Source: CAYLKS01 sp964384205 [NCBI: uncultured bacterium] (GTDB lineage Bacteria; JAGOEH01). From it: 7,299 nt of DNA. Below, in pieces: positions 1-7,253 of this stretch (position 1 is its first letter; the number at the start of each line of letters is the position of its first letter). The DNA lies in the NCBI GenBank assembly GCA_964384205.1, contig CAYLKS010000055.1, positions 1-7,299 of the forward strand. Direction: 5' to 3'. The translations under genes were made by a program, and so were the position numbers. Under the pieces are notes generated by a model. That model ran no database searches. It was given only the letters and a program-made list of their open reading frames with translations, and had not been told where the DNA came from.

Positions 1-1
1 C

Positions 2-322
2 AATCAACAAAAAGGATTTGAACTATTTATAAATATTCTTAAAAAATACAAAATTACAAAATGGACATTAATAACAGCTCTTCCTCTTTATTGGGAACCC
101 AAAACAGAAGTTTTCATAAAGCCAACAACAGCAAAAAATATATTACAATATTTTGAAATTAAAAACCTGAAATATTCACCAACTCCCTATTATGAATTTT
201 ATTCAGGTTATAGAAATTTTATCAATGAAATAAAAAGCATTGCTAATCCTTCTATTGCCAAAAATAATGCAGAATTTTCCAGTTTCTTAATGATGGCTAT
301 AAATATAATAAATAAAAAATAA
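2..322 (+). CDS. C-terminal part of an unrecognised protein (5' end outside window)
   Basis: An open frame runs from the left edge to a TAA at 320-322 and encodes the last 106 residues of a protein whose start lies outside the window. The residues look like a real protein: mixed composition with aromatic and charged clusters, including ALPLYWEPKTEVFIKPTTAK near residues 26-45, a Y-S-P-T-P-Y-Y stretch near 58-64, and FSSFLMMAIN close to the end. No signal peptide or membrane helix can be judged from this fragment, and no catalytic motif is evident. The pattern 'FIKP...YSPTPYYEFY...FSSFLMM' vaguely recalls C-termini of some uncharacterised bacterial proteins, but I cannot name a family. The gene is convergent with the hydrolase gene, and a hairpin lies 60 bp after its stop. 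Confidence is in the coding call, not in any function. Confidence 0.7.
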   Translation, partial: NQQKGFELFINILKKYKITKWTLITALPLYWEPKTEVFIKPTTAKNILQYFEIKNLKYSPTPYYEFYSGYRNFINEIKSIANPSIAKNNAEFSSFLMMAINIINKK

Positions 323-381
323 AAATTTAACTATCTAAATTATTATTCTAATCTTAAAAAAATATAACCTAAAACATAAAT

Positions 382-415
382 GAATTCCCCTACCATATAA
401 AGGATAGGGGAATTC
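382..415. terminator. Bidirectional hairpin between convergent genes
   Basis: A perfect 11-bp inverted repeat (GAATTCCCCTA at 382-392, TAGGGGAATTC at 405-415) encloses a 12-base loop. The loop can tighten by two further C-G pairs if one A bulges. The GC-rich core stands out sharply from its AT-rich surroundings. It lies 60 bp after the stop of the left (+) gene and 8 bp after the stop of the minus-strand hydrolase, as expected of a shared transcription terminator. The flanking U-tracts are weak: on the minus strand the first long T-run comes about 20 bases after the stem. Termination in both directions is an inference from position and symmetry. Confidence 0.75.
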
Positions 416-423
416 GTTATAAA

Positions 424-2895
424 TTAATTTACTAAGTAAAAATTACCTTTTGAAACTTTCCATTTATTATCAAAAAAGCCTATTGCTATTTTACCTTTTC
501 CATTAGATTTATAAATTTCCGGAGTTATAAAAATAAAATCTGGCATACCAAATCCAGGATGCAGATATGGAATACCATAAAAGCTGCGCATACCTGCTAT
601 GCCAGTACCACCTATTACAGCAACTAAATTATTATCTGTCTCTTCTAAAGGATAAATAAACATCCCACCTATATCATCTCTTTTTATTTTTTTCTTCTTA
701 ATAATAAGCCTATTATTTTCAATTTGTATTGGTGATTTCTCTGAAATTAAATGTTTATAAGCAAGGTTAGTATTTTTATTACCATATAAAATTATATTTC
801 TTCCAGCAAAATTTCCTTTTAAAAATTCTTTATCAGAAATAACAGTAGGGCTTCCATTTCCTTGATACCAAAAATACTGAGCATCAAAAATTGCTTTATT
901 TTTTGCCCATTTATTCTCCATCTCATTTCCAGAAGTACCATAAACAAGAACAAAATTATGTTTAAAGGCTTCTTTAAAAGCCCCATATCTATGCGGCCCT
1001 TTGTCAAATAAAGACGGTCTATTAATTACATTCCATTTATTGCCACTAAATCCAAGCCATAAAGTATCATCTTTAGGCCATGGTATACTATCAATTGCAA
1101 TGCTATCAACAAAAACAGAAATAAAATCTTCTTTCTTTGCAAAACAAGATAAATCAATAGAAAATACTTTTATATTTTTTGTAGTTGCTTCAAATAAATT
1201 CAATCCTTCTTTGAAGTTAATATCAATCTTACTAATTTCCAATGGATTAATCTGTGAATAAACGTTAATCCAATAATAAGAATTAGAAATTTCGGGATTT
1301 ACTGTAGTAAAACGAATATGTTTTATATTCTTATTATTATATCTAACATGTCTTGCTGCAAAATCAAACAATGGCGGCCAATCAACACATGCTGTTCCAG
1401 GAAATTTTTCATCATTATCCCACCAATGTCCAGCACCTGCTTCCCAGTGATACCTAAAATCTTTATGAAAATTCTTCAAACTATCTACCATAGTATACGA
1501 CTGCTCAATTGGAACAACTTTATCATCTATTCCATGAATAATATAAATTCCGAGATTTTCATAGTTTTTAATAAAAGCAAAAGTATTATCTACATTAAAT
1601 GCACGTCTAAAATATATTTCAAAAGGAGATTCAAATTCTTTTTTATAAAATTGTGGCAAATATGACCAGAAAGTAATCCAACCAGCAGAAGGAGCAATTA
1701 CTGCAAATCTATCAGGATAAATAGAACCAAGGTACCAGGTACCATGTCCTCCCATAGAATGGCCTGTTAAATAAACTCTATCTCTATCAATATTTAAACT
1801 ATCAAGAGCTATATTATATACTTCCATAGCATCTATTCTTCCCCAATCTTCCCAATCAAAACCATAAGGGCCTCTATTAGTTGGCGAGACTATATATGCC
1901 CATGATTTAGAAGAATAAGATGATGCCTGATTAAAAGATTCTACATCAGCTCCATGAACAGACAAAAACAAAGCTTTTTTATCATTATCTCTCACTAATG
2001 GAGGATTTATTGTATAATACTGAACCGAACTATCAATATTACTCAAAAATGTTCTTTTATATACACTCGAAGAATCTTTAACATTTATAATAATTTCAGA
2101 ACTGTCAAGCACAGTATTATTATAAAGCAAATATAATTTAAAAATATATTTCCCTACTTTATCAGCAACTTTATCTCCTTTAAGTACAATAGGAAACTTT
2201 CTAACTGTTGAAGATTCTATTGTAGATAGTTTATTCATAAAATTAACATTCAATTCTTTATTAAAAACTTTCAACTGTAAGTTATTTTTAACTTCATCTG
2301 TTGCATTGATAATATTAATACCTGCAAAATGATTTACTTTCTCTCCTATCAATATATCTGGCAATGTGCTTCCTTTTGGATTAATATATACCCCTTCATC
2401 TATTCGGTGAAAAATAATTTTAGCATTTCCTCTATTAGATTTAAATACAAATAGCTTATTATTATCAATAATATTTACAGGAGTAAAAGAATAACTAAAA
2501 TCAGGTTCCCATGGTTCAAATTCATCTTTCCACATATATCTATTACCAATATAAGCATCCCCATTGTAATAAAACATATCTATTCCTCTGGCCTCCACTA
2601 AATAAAAACCATTTTTAGCCTGAGGTACAGAATAAAAAAGATAAACACCTCTTAATTCTCTACCTTTAAACCATCCCTTATCATCTGATTCTATCTTTTC
2701 AAATTTTGTATAATCAATCTTTTTATCTAATACAATATCCCACAAAACTGAGTCATGAGGAAGTATTGTAGATGATCGCGAAACCTTTTTGTAATAAACG
2801 CTTTTAACTGTATCAGAGATAATACTCTGAAAATCAGCAAAAACAATGCTACTCAACATTAGAATAGCCAAAAAAATAAAATAATACCTTTTCAT
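424..2895 (-). CDS. Secreted prolyl-oligopeptidase-like alpha/beta hydrolase
   Basis: A large exported serine hydrolase of 823 residues, read from the ATG at 2895-2893. An upstream in-frame ATG at 2949 would add 18 residues, but the 2895 start has AAAGGAG (2902-2908) at good spacing and begins a clean Sec signal peptide (MKRYYFIFLAILMLSSIVFA, likely cleavage after Ala20). Residues about 80-165 look like a jelly-roll (it has the family-like YYNGDAYIGNRY) and about 180-275 like a second beta-sandwich. The alpha/beta hydrolase spans about 285-520. The nucleophile elbow GHSMGG puts the serine at Ser380, HGIDDKVVP gives Asp458 and GAGHWWD gives His490, so the triad is complete. The C-terminal region (about 515-823) includes GPHRYGAFKEAF (633-644) and VIGGTGIAGMRS. 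This layout matches large secreted proteins annotated as prolyl oligopeptidase family (S9-like) in many environmental bacteria. The substrate is unknown; esterase or peptidase activity are both possible. It is the last gene of the nagB unit, 65 bp after the DUF4954 gene. Confidence 0.88.
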   Translation of the reverse strand: MKRYYFIFLAILMLSSIVFADFQSIISDTVKSVYYKKVSRSSTILPHDSVLWDIVLDKKIDYTKFEKIESDDKGWFKGRELRGVYLFYSVPQAKNGFYLVEARGIDMFYYNGDAYIGNRYMWKDEFEPWEPDFSYSFTPVNIIDNNKLFVFKSNRGNAKIIFHRIDEGVYINPKGSTLPDILIGEKVNHFAGINIINATDEVKNNLQLKVFNKELNVNFMNKLSTIESSTVRKFPIVLKGDKVADKVGKYIFKLYLLYNNTVLDSSEIIINVKDSSSVYKRTFLSNIDSSVQYYTINPPLVRDNDKKALFLSVHGADVESFNQASSYSSKSWAYIVSPTNRGPYGFDWEDWGRIDAMEVYNIALDSLNIDRDRVYLTGHSMGGHGTWYLGSIYPDRFAVIAPSAGWITFWSYLPQFYKKEFESPFEIYFRRAFNVDNTFAFIKNYENLGIYIIHGIDDKVVPIEQSYTMVDSLKNFHKDFRYHWEAGAGHWWDNDEKFPGTACVDWPPLFDFAARHVRYNNKNIKHIRFTTVNPEISNSYYWINVYSQINPLEISKIDINFKEGLNLFEATTKNIKVFSIDLSCFAKKEDFISVFVDSIAIDSIPWPKDDTLWLGFSGNKWNVINRPSLFDKGPHRYGAFKEAFKHNFVLVYGTSGNEMENKWAKNKAIFDAQYFWYQGNGSPTVISDKEFLKGNFAGRNIILYGNKNTNLAYKHLISEKSPIQIENNRLIIKKKKIKRDDIGGMFIYPLEETDNNLVAVIGGTGIAGMRSFYGIPYLHPGFGMPDFIFITPEIYKSNGKGKIAIGFFDNKWKVSKGNFYLVN

Positions 2896-2901
2896 TAAAA
2901 A

Positions 2902-2908
2902 CTCCTTT
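2902..2908 (-). promoter_or_regulatory. Ribosome binding site that fixes the hydrolase start
   Basis: The minus strand reads AAAGGAG here, six bases before the ATG at 2895. The longer in-frame start at 2949 has only A/T-rich sequence before it and would put a charged RKKRKEF stretch ahead of the signal peptide. The downstream start is therefore preferred. Confidence 0.8.
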
Positions 2909-2960
2909 CTTTTTTTCCTAAAAATAAAAAATTTTAATTTAAAAATCAATATTATAATAA

Positions 2961-4799
2961 TTATAATAAATCTAAAATTTCTTTAACTTTACTTTCATGA
3001 AACCTTAGATCATTCATTATAAAATTCACAAAATCATTATGTTCTGCAAGAACCATAACTTCTCTATAATCATCTATGATTTTTTCTCCTCTAATATCAT
3101 CTTTTTGTTTGCTTTTTAAAATATCCTCAGCAGCTATTCTTTTATATTCTATAAATTTATTCAAATAGTCTTTTATACTCAAATCTGGTAATTCTTTTTT
3201 TAATATTTCAATTGCAAAGTCATATTCTGCGTCTCCACTACTTTCAAAAACTGAATTAAAATCATCTTTTTTATTATATATCTCTATAAATTTCTCATAA
3301 AATCTTAACAAAGCATAATAAGAAAGAAAAAAAGTATAAGTTTCAATTCCTTTTAATCTATTTTTCTCCAATAAATAATTCTTACCAATACCTTCTATAT
3401 CTTTATAAGTGTAATATTCTTTAATTTCTTTTACATTTTGCAATTTTTCCCGTGCTGATAATACATATTCCATAATATCTTTTCTAAAAATCTCATAGAC
3501 CAGCTTATTTCTCCTGGCTTTATCTCGTTTTTTATATTTGATACTATTTCTAAGAATCATAAAAAGATCATCAGAAAGTACCCAGCCGGGGATAATTTCA
3601 TTATAAGCCGGAGATACATCCTTAAAAACTGTTTGGGGCAAATTAATCAAAGAAAATGGCATTTCAATTTTCTGTGGTAATAACAAAACACCTGTAGCAA
3701 CAATAGAATACGGAGCTTTAATTGTATTTCCTGGAAATTTGATATTAACACCTAACCCCCAGAACATACCTTCCCCAATCCATATTTCCTGATCAGGAGC
3801 TTTTGCAGTATGGTTAGAACCAATATTGGCTCCATAACCTATATTACCTTTACCTTCTGGCCAGAATGCTGCTACTAACAAAGATTGATGATGCATCGCA
3901 ACAAAAGGGCCACAAAATGAAGAAGTAATTTCCCCTTCAGCAAACACACTATTTGGCCCTAAAATACTTAAAGTCAATTTACCATGCCTTTCAACTGTGC
4001 TATATTCAAGCATAATGCTCTTTTTCACAATGCTAAGGCTTTCTACTTTAGCGCCCCATTGTATTAATGATTCTTCTATTAAAACCCCATCTCTCAATTC
4101 CACCGGCTCTTCAATGCTTCCCCATATCACACTATTTCTCAATGCAGATATATTTTCTATTTTAGTACCTGAAGAGATGTAAGTATTTTTTATTTCTCCA
4201 GAATTTTTAATTAAAACCTTCTCTCCAACATAACCAATATCCAACTTCAAATTTCTATTATAAATCAAATTCGCATCATCTATTCTTTTTCTAATATCCT
4301 CTTTATGAGCATAAAGTGCCATATATTTTGCTTCATCCAACAATAAATCTTCATAAACCAATACCTGACGACTTTTTACCTCATTAGTTGCTTGAATCCA
4401 CTTACCAATTATAATCTCACGATAATCTTCAAAAGCAAGTTCACCACAATTTGATATAACAGTATAATTATCAATGAAATAATTATTTATCAATTTTACA
4501 TCTTTAATAAAACAGAAATCTCCTATAGTTGAATTTTGAATTGTTGAAAAAAATATACCAGAATTTTTGTCCATTTTGCCAATAGTTACATTTCCTACAA
4601 AAAAATTATTCCAGATATATTCTGGCTTAAAATCATTACTAACATTAATTTTCGACCAATCAGTAGAAAAATTACCCTGCCTGATTAGAAGTGCTACCTC
4701 TTCAAATCTTAAAGGCCTTATATTAGTTAATTTCTCTATTTTGTTAATATAATCACTAAAAGTACTATTTTTCAGCTTATTTATAATATTGATAGTCAT
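2961..4799 (-). CDS. DUF4954 family protein with hexapeptide-type left-handed beta-helix
   Basis: A predicted cytoplasmic protein of 612 residues with no signal peptide or membrane helix. Residues about 25-60 ([17 protein letters not shown]...DWSKI) match the N-terminal pattern I know from DUF4954. Residues about 60-390 contain irregular hexapeptide-type turns ([53 protein letters not shown]), typical of a left-handed parallel beta-helix as in GlmU/LpxA-type acyltransferases. The densest conserved-looking block is about 319-358. From about 410 to the end the protein is charged and helical. The biochemical role of DUF4954 is not known to me; a sugar- or nucleotide-sugar-related transferase or binding role is only suggested by the fold. 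The ATG (4799-4797) overlaps the nagB stop as ATGA, and only a weak GGA precedes it inside nagB, so translation is probably coupled. This neighbour is the best clue to its job. Confidence 0.85.
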   Translation of the reverse strand: MTINIINKLKNSTFSDYINKIEKLTNIRPLRFEEVALLIRQGNFSTDWSKINVSNDFKPEYIWNNFFVGNVTIGKMDKNSGIFFSTIQNSTIGDFCFIKDVKLINNYFIDNYTVISNCGELAFEDYREIIIGKWIQATNEVKSRQVLVYEDLLLDEAKYMALYAHKEDIRKRIDDANLIYNRNLKLDIGYVGEKVLIKNSGEIKNTYISSGTKIENISALRNSVIWGSIEEPVELRDGVLIEESLIQWGAKVESLSIVKKSIMLEYSTVERHGKLTLSILGPNSVFAEGEITSSFCGPFVAMHHQSLLVAAFWPEGKGNIGYGANIGSNHTAKAPDQEIWIGEGMFWGLGVNIKFPGNTIKAPYSIVATGVLLLPQKIEMPFSLINLPQTVFKDVSPAYNEIIPGWVLSDDLFMILRNSIKYKKRDKARRNKLVYEIFRKDIMEYVLSAREKLQNVKEIKEYYTYKDIEGIGKNYLLEKNRLKGIETYTFFLSYYALLRFYEKFIEIYNKKDDFNSVFESSGDAEYDFAIEILKKELPDLSIKDYLNKFIEYKRIAAEDILKSKQKDDIRGEKIIDDYREVMVLAEHNDFVNFIMNDLRFHESKVKEILDLL

Positions 4800-5623
4800 T
4801 TTTCCAACATAGCCCTTTCAAAAAATTCAAGATTTAAATTTTTACTTTCAATCTCTTTAAAATATTTAACAGTTCCAACTTTAAGCTCCATAGTAGCTTC
4901 ATCATCACAAACAATCAAAGCTTTAGGGTGAAGTTGCAATACAGAAACAGTCCATAAATGATTTACACCTTCTTCAATGGCATGATGCAAAGCTCTTGCT
5001 TTTTTATACCCATTAGCAAGTATCATAACCTCTTTAGCATCCATAACTGTCCCAACTCCAACAGTTAAAGCATATTTAGGTACTTTGTTAATATCATTAT
5101 CAAAAAATCTTGAATTCGCTAAAATCGTATCATAAGTTAAAGTCTTTATTCTCGTACGCGATGCTAAAGAAGACCCAGGCTCATTAAAAGCAATATGTCC
5201 ATCTGGACCTATTCCACCAACAAATAAATCAATACCTCCATAAGATTCAATACGTTTTTCGTACTCCTCACATTCTTTTTCAAAATCTTCAGCATTCCCA
5301 TTTAAAATATTCACATTCTCTTTTTTTATATCAATATGATTAAAAAAATTATTCCACATAAACGAATGATAGCTTTCAGGATGCTCCTCAGGTAATCCAA
5401 CATATTCATCCATATTAAAAGTAACAACATTTTCAAAGCTAACTTTCTTTTCTTGATTCAATTTTATCAATTCTTTATACATTCCCAGAGGAGTCGAACC
5501 TGTGGGTAACCCCAATACAAAAGGTTTCTCTGGACTTGGGCCAAATTCCAAAATCTTACCTGCAACATATAGCGCAGCCCATCTACTCATTTTATCATAA
5601 TCTGGCAAAATCAATAAACGCAT
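4796..5623 (-). CDS. nagB: Glucosamine-6-phosphate deaminase
   Basis: Converts glucosamine-6-phosphate to fructose-6-phosphate and ammonia in the cytoplasm, the step that feeds amino sugars into glycolysis. The 275 residues align with E. coli NagB (266 residues) almost without offset. [13 protein letters not shown] (37-49) is the phosphate-binding loop, NMDEYVGLP carries catalytic Asp72, and [17 protein letters not shown] carries Asp141, His143 and Glu148. The allosteric-site residues known in E. coli NagB (Ser151, Arg158, Lys160, Tyr254) are all at matching positions, so activation by N-acetylglucosamine-6-phosphate is possible. The C-terminus is a few residues longer than in E. coli. The ATG at 5623 follows a near-perfect AGGAGG. 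It is the first gene of a likely three-gene unit, and its TGA overlaps the start of the DUF4954 gene. No nagA, nagE or NagC-like regulator is in the window. The family call is very secure. Confidence 0.97.
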   Translation of the reverse strand: MRLLILPDYDKMSRWAALYVAGKILEFGPSPEKPFVLGLPTGSTPLGMYKELIKLNQEKKVSFENVVTFNMDEYVGLPEEHPESYHSFMWNNFFNHIDIKKENVNILNGNAEDFEKECEEYEKRIESYGGIDLFVGGIGPDGHIAFNEPGSSLASRTRIKTLTYDTILANSRFFDNDINKVPKYALTVGVGTVMDAKEVMILANGYKKARALHHAIEEGVNHLWTVSVLQLHPKALIVCDDEATMELKVGTVKYFKEIESKNLNLEFFERAMLEK

Positions 5624-5627
5624 TATA

Positions 5628-5633
5628 CCTCCT
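5628..5633 (-). promoter_or_regulatory. Strong Shine-Dalgarno of nagB
   Basis: The minus strand reads AGGAGG, four bases before the nagB ATG, within a run of A residues. It is the strongest ribosome site in the window and supports the 5623 start. Confidence 0.85.
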
Positions 5634-5643
5634 TTTTTAAAAA

Positions 5644-5672
5644 AAATTAAATATATTTATCACGTTTGTCAA
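5644..5672 (-). promoter_or_regulatory. Probable sigma70-type promoter of the nagB unit
   Basis: A perfect -35 box TTGACA (plus positions 5667-5672) is followed, at 17-bp spacing, by TAATTT (5644-5649), a poor -10 box. Transcription would begin near 5637, giving a leader of only about 14 bases that just includes the ribosome site. An alternative lies further upstream: TATATAAT around 5694-5701, with a TTGATT box 17 to 19 bp before it. Which one is used cannot be settled by eye. No clear operator palindrome is visible. Confidence 0.5.
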
Positions 5673-5738
5673 GAAATTTATACATATTATAAAAATTATA
5701 TAATCCTAATTTATAAATCAATCAATTACTATATATCA

Positions 5739-5891
5739 TTACATAGCAAATAACATACCTATAAGTGCTCCCCAAAGGATACTAACATAAGGATTGCTGG
5801 TTATAGGACATGAACCAGTTCTACATCCAATAAATTTATAATAAAGAAAGCCAGCTGCTGCTCCTATAACAGCTCCAATAAAAATCTTCAT
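5739..5891 (-). CDS. Small two-helix membrane protein, DUF6132 type
   Basis: A 50-residue protein read from the ATG at 5891-5889. Residues about 2-20 (IFIGAVIGAAAGFLYYKF) and about 36-50 (VSILWGALIGMLFAM) are glycine-rich hydrophobic segments likely to span the membrane. The short loop between them has GCRTGSCPITSNP with two cysteines (Cys23 and Cys28), the hallmark I associate with DUF6132 proteins; their function is unknown. A longer frame reaches an ATG at 5924, but that codon overlaps the -10 box of the gene's own promoter, whereas the 5891 ATG has AGGAG (5896-5900) at proper distance. The paired cysteines could bind a metal or form a disulfide, which is speculation. It is transcribed in the same direction as nagB, 115 bp upstream of the nagB start, apparently from its own promoter. 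Confidence 0.85.
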   Translation of the reverse strand: MKIFIGAVIGAAAGFLYYKFIGCRTGSCPITSNPYVSILWGALIGMLFAM

Positions 5892-5895
5892 AAAT

Positions 5896-5900
5896 CTCCT
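5896..5900 (-). promoter_or_regulatory. Ribosome binding site that fixes the small membrane gene's start
   Basis: The minus strand reads AAGAGGAGATTT before the ATG at 5891, putting the AGGAG core four bases from the start. No comparable site precedes the longer start at 5924. Confidence 0.75.
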
Positions 5901-5923
5901 CTTTGTTAAATTCATAATAAACA

Positions 5924-5952
5924 TTTATAATATAAAATATTATTTATGTCAA
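5924..5952 (-). promoter_or_regulatory. Near-consensus sigma70 promoter of the DUF6132-type gene
   Basis: The -35 box TTGACA (5947-5952) and the -10 box TATAAA (5924-5929) are separated by exactly 17 bp. Transcription should start near 5917, leaving a leader of about 25 bases that contains the ribosome site. This is the best promoter in the window. Confidence 0.8.
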
Positions 5953-6098
5953 GTATTTTTCGAGGTAAGTTTTAATATCAAAAAAGATAAAATATACCTT
6001 TGATCATCTCTATTAATAAAATTAATATTATCATCTTATAAAAAAAATTAATATCATTCAAAAAAATATCAATTAAAAAAACTATTATCCTGAATGAA
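5953..6098. other. AT-rich spacer with no assignable gene
   Basis: About 145 bases of mostly A and T between the DUF6132 promoter and a possible decayed frame. Several short near-copies of ATTAATAT and ATATCAATTA occur around 6018-6076, but they look like low-complexity drift rather than an ordered repeat. I see no hairpin with a U-tract, no RNA gene and no open frame of interest on either strand. Confidence 0.6.
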
Positions 6099-6357
6099 TT
6101 AAATTTTTATATAAAATTTTTTGATAAATACAATATTTCTTTTTCCTACCTTATTCTTAGCAATCGATGAAAAAATGCCAATAATTTTTAATATTTCGTA
6201 ACTAATTGATTTTTAAGAAGATATTATTTGAAAAAATTAATATAAAATCAAAAAAAATAGAAAAAATACTTGTAAAACCGAATGTCAGACTATCATATGG
6301 TTTTATGAGATCAAATGTAAATTTATTTATTGTTTTATTTAACTTATCTTTATTCAA
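6099..6357 (-). pseudogene. Possible small decayed coding frame after the methyltransferase remnant
   Basis: Two minus-strand frames together read like a broken protein. The first runs from a TTG at 6357 to a TAG at 6202-6204 (51 residues, with KPYDSLTFGFTSIFSIFFDF, a hydrophobic and probably membrane-associated stretch). The second, shifted by one base, is open from 6212 to a TAA at 6099-6101 (ISYEILKIIGIFSSIAKNK, then KRNIVFIKKFYIKI). The two overlap by about ten bases, where a single indel would join them into about 85 residues. The first overlaps the end of the methyltransferase remnant by 8 bases, as in a tightly packed operon. The A/T richness makes chance open frames common, no ribosome site is convincing, and I recognise no family, so this is a weak call. 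Confidence 0.25.
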
Positions 6358-6372
6358 AAAAATAGATAAGTT
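6341..6372. repeat. 9-bp perfect inverted repeat over the methyltransferase stop
   Basis: AACTTATCT (6341-6349) is matched by AGATAAGTT (6364-6372) with a 14-base loop that contains the TAA at 6350-6352. Only two of the nine pairs are G-C and no T-run follows on either strand, so a role as terminator is doubtful. Confidence 0.4.
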
Positions 6373-7253
6373 CCACATAATGTATCGCTAAATCTTTCAA
6401 AGATAAATTTCTGAATTTTTTATCTATTTTCATATTTTTCAAAGCTTGTAAATCAGCATTGTCAATTTTTTCAGAGAGTATTTTTATTTTTGCACCATAG
6501 GATTCAAATATATCGGTAAAATGTTTTTTCCTTAATCTGTTATGATAACTTATTTTATTTTTTATAAAAAAATTCCATAACCATTCCGGGTATTTAAGAA
6601 AATTAACATTGCTTATTTTCTTATCAAAACTTTTGTAATGATCATGTAATCCTATTGCATGATAAACAATGCCATTGTTTTTCAGAATTCTCTTTGATTC
6701 TTTTGTTAAATCGTGAATTACATATTCTTCCACATGTTCTAAAACAGCATAAGTAAATACAATATCTACAGATTTATCAGGTAATCCTGTTTTTGCTGCA
6801 TCTCCCGGAGCATAGTATATAATATTTGCTTGTTTTAGAATTTCTTCCACTGAATTAAGTTCATTTAACCTCATAAGTTTTGATAATATTATATGTTTAG
6901 CAATAGAGAAACTTTCTGCAATATTATCTGCTTGTTTTATCATTTCAGAGATAGTTTGTTTTACTAATTTTAATCTCAAATGTTTCACATGGTCGTATGT
7001 ATGAATTGTTTTTGCTCCGAGAAGATAAAAAAGAATAGGAGCAATGGGTTCCCATCCAGTACCGACCTCAAAAATTATTGAATCTTTAATATTTTTAATT
7101 TTATTTAATTTTTTTATATGGTTAATTTTTATTGTTATATGTTATATTTTTAGATATTGTTTCAGGAGTATGTTTCTATAATAAAAAATTTATTCTTTCG
7201 CCAAATGGCAGATGAGCAAGTATGAATTGAACTAAAACTTTAAATCTCCACAT
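6350..7253 (-). pseudogene. SAM-dependent class I methyltransferase, interrupted by a stop and a frameshift
   Basis: Three pieces on the minus strand rebuild one protein of about 300 residues. From ATG 7253 the frame gives MWRFKVLVQFILAHLPFGER and five more residues, then a TAG at 7176-7178 (codon 26). The same frame continues to a TAA just after an A5 run (plus T-run 7126-7130). Removing one A there joins it to the main frame, which is open to TAA 6350-6352. The main frame begins just before the SAM-binding motif I (FEVGTGWEPIAP), followed by LLGAKTIHTYDHVKHL, the acidic GDAAKTGLPDKSVDIVF and the YAVLEHVEE helix of Methyltransf_11-type enzymes. A GTG at 6988 could start a 212-residue product, but it would lack motif I and could not bind SAM normally. 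The substrate is unknown; such enzymes often sit in surface-polysaccharide clusters. A sequencing error near a contig end is the main alternative to a true pseudogene. Confidence 0.75.

Noticed and set aside
1001-1665. Plus-strand frames at 1001-1261 and 1318-1665
   Set aside because: They lie opposite the well-supported hydrolase gene, including the His-containing part of its catalytic domain, and their translations have no family features.
2896-2960. A separate promoter for the hydrolase in the 65-bp gap
   Set aside because: Several TATAAT-like strings occur, but no -35 box is at a proper distance. In this base composition such strings are expected by chance.
5996-6080. Apparent short direct repeats (ATTAATAT and ATATCAATT variants), considered as a CRISPR or iteron array
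   Set aside because: The units are short, inexact and irregularly spaced, as expected from low-complexity A/T sequence. There are no unique spacers between conserved repeats.
6206-6391. Plus-strand frame of 61 codons starting with TTG
   Set aside because: It is a low-complexity, lysine- and isoleucine-rich translation with no ribosome site, running over the end of the methyltransferase remnant. It is likely a chance open frame in A/T-rich DNA.
6350-6988. A functional 212-residue methyltransferase starting at GTG 6988
   Set aside because: This start leaves out the SAM-binding motif I (FEVGTGW), which is encoded just upstream in the same frame. That frame has no ATG, GTG or TTG before it meets a stop.
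7176-7178. TAG as a reassigned (glutamine) codon rather than a stop
   Set aside because: Gln would fit at this position, and none of the five complete or right-ended genes in the window ends in TAG, as far as I read (TAA four or more times, TGA for nagB). But the same gene also carries a frameshift that recoding would not mend, and the sample is far too small. Gene decay or sequence error is simpler.
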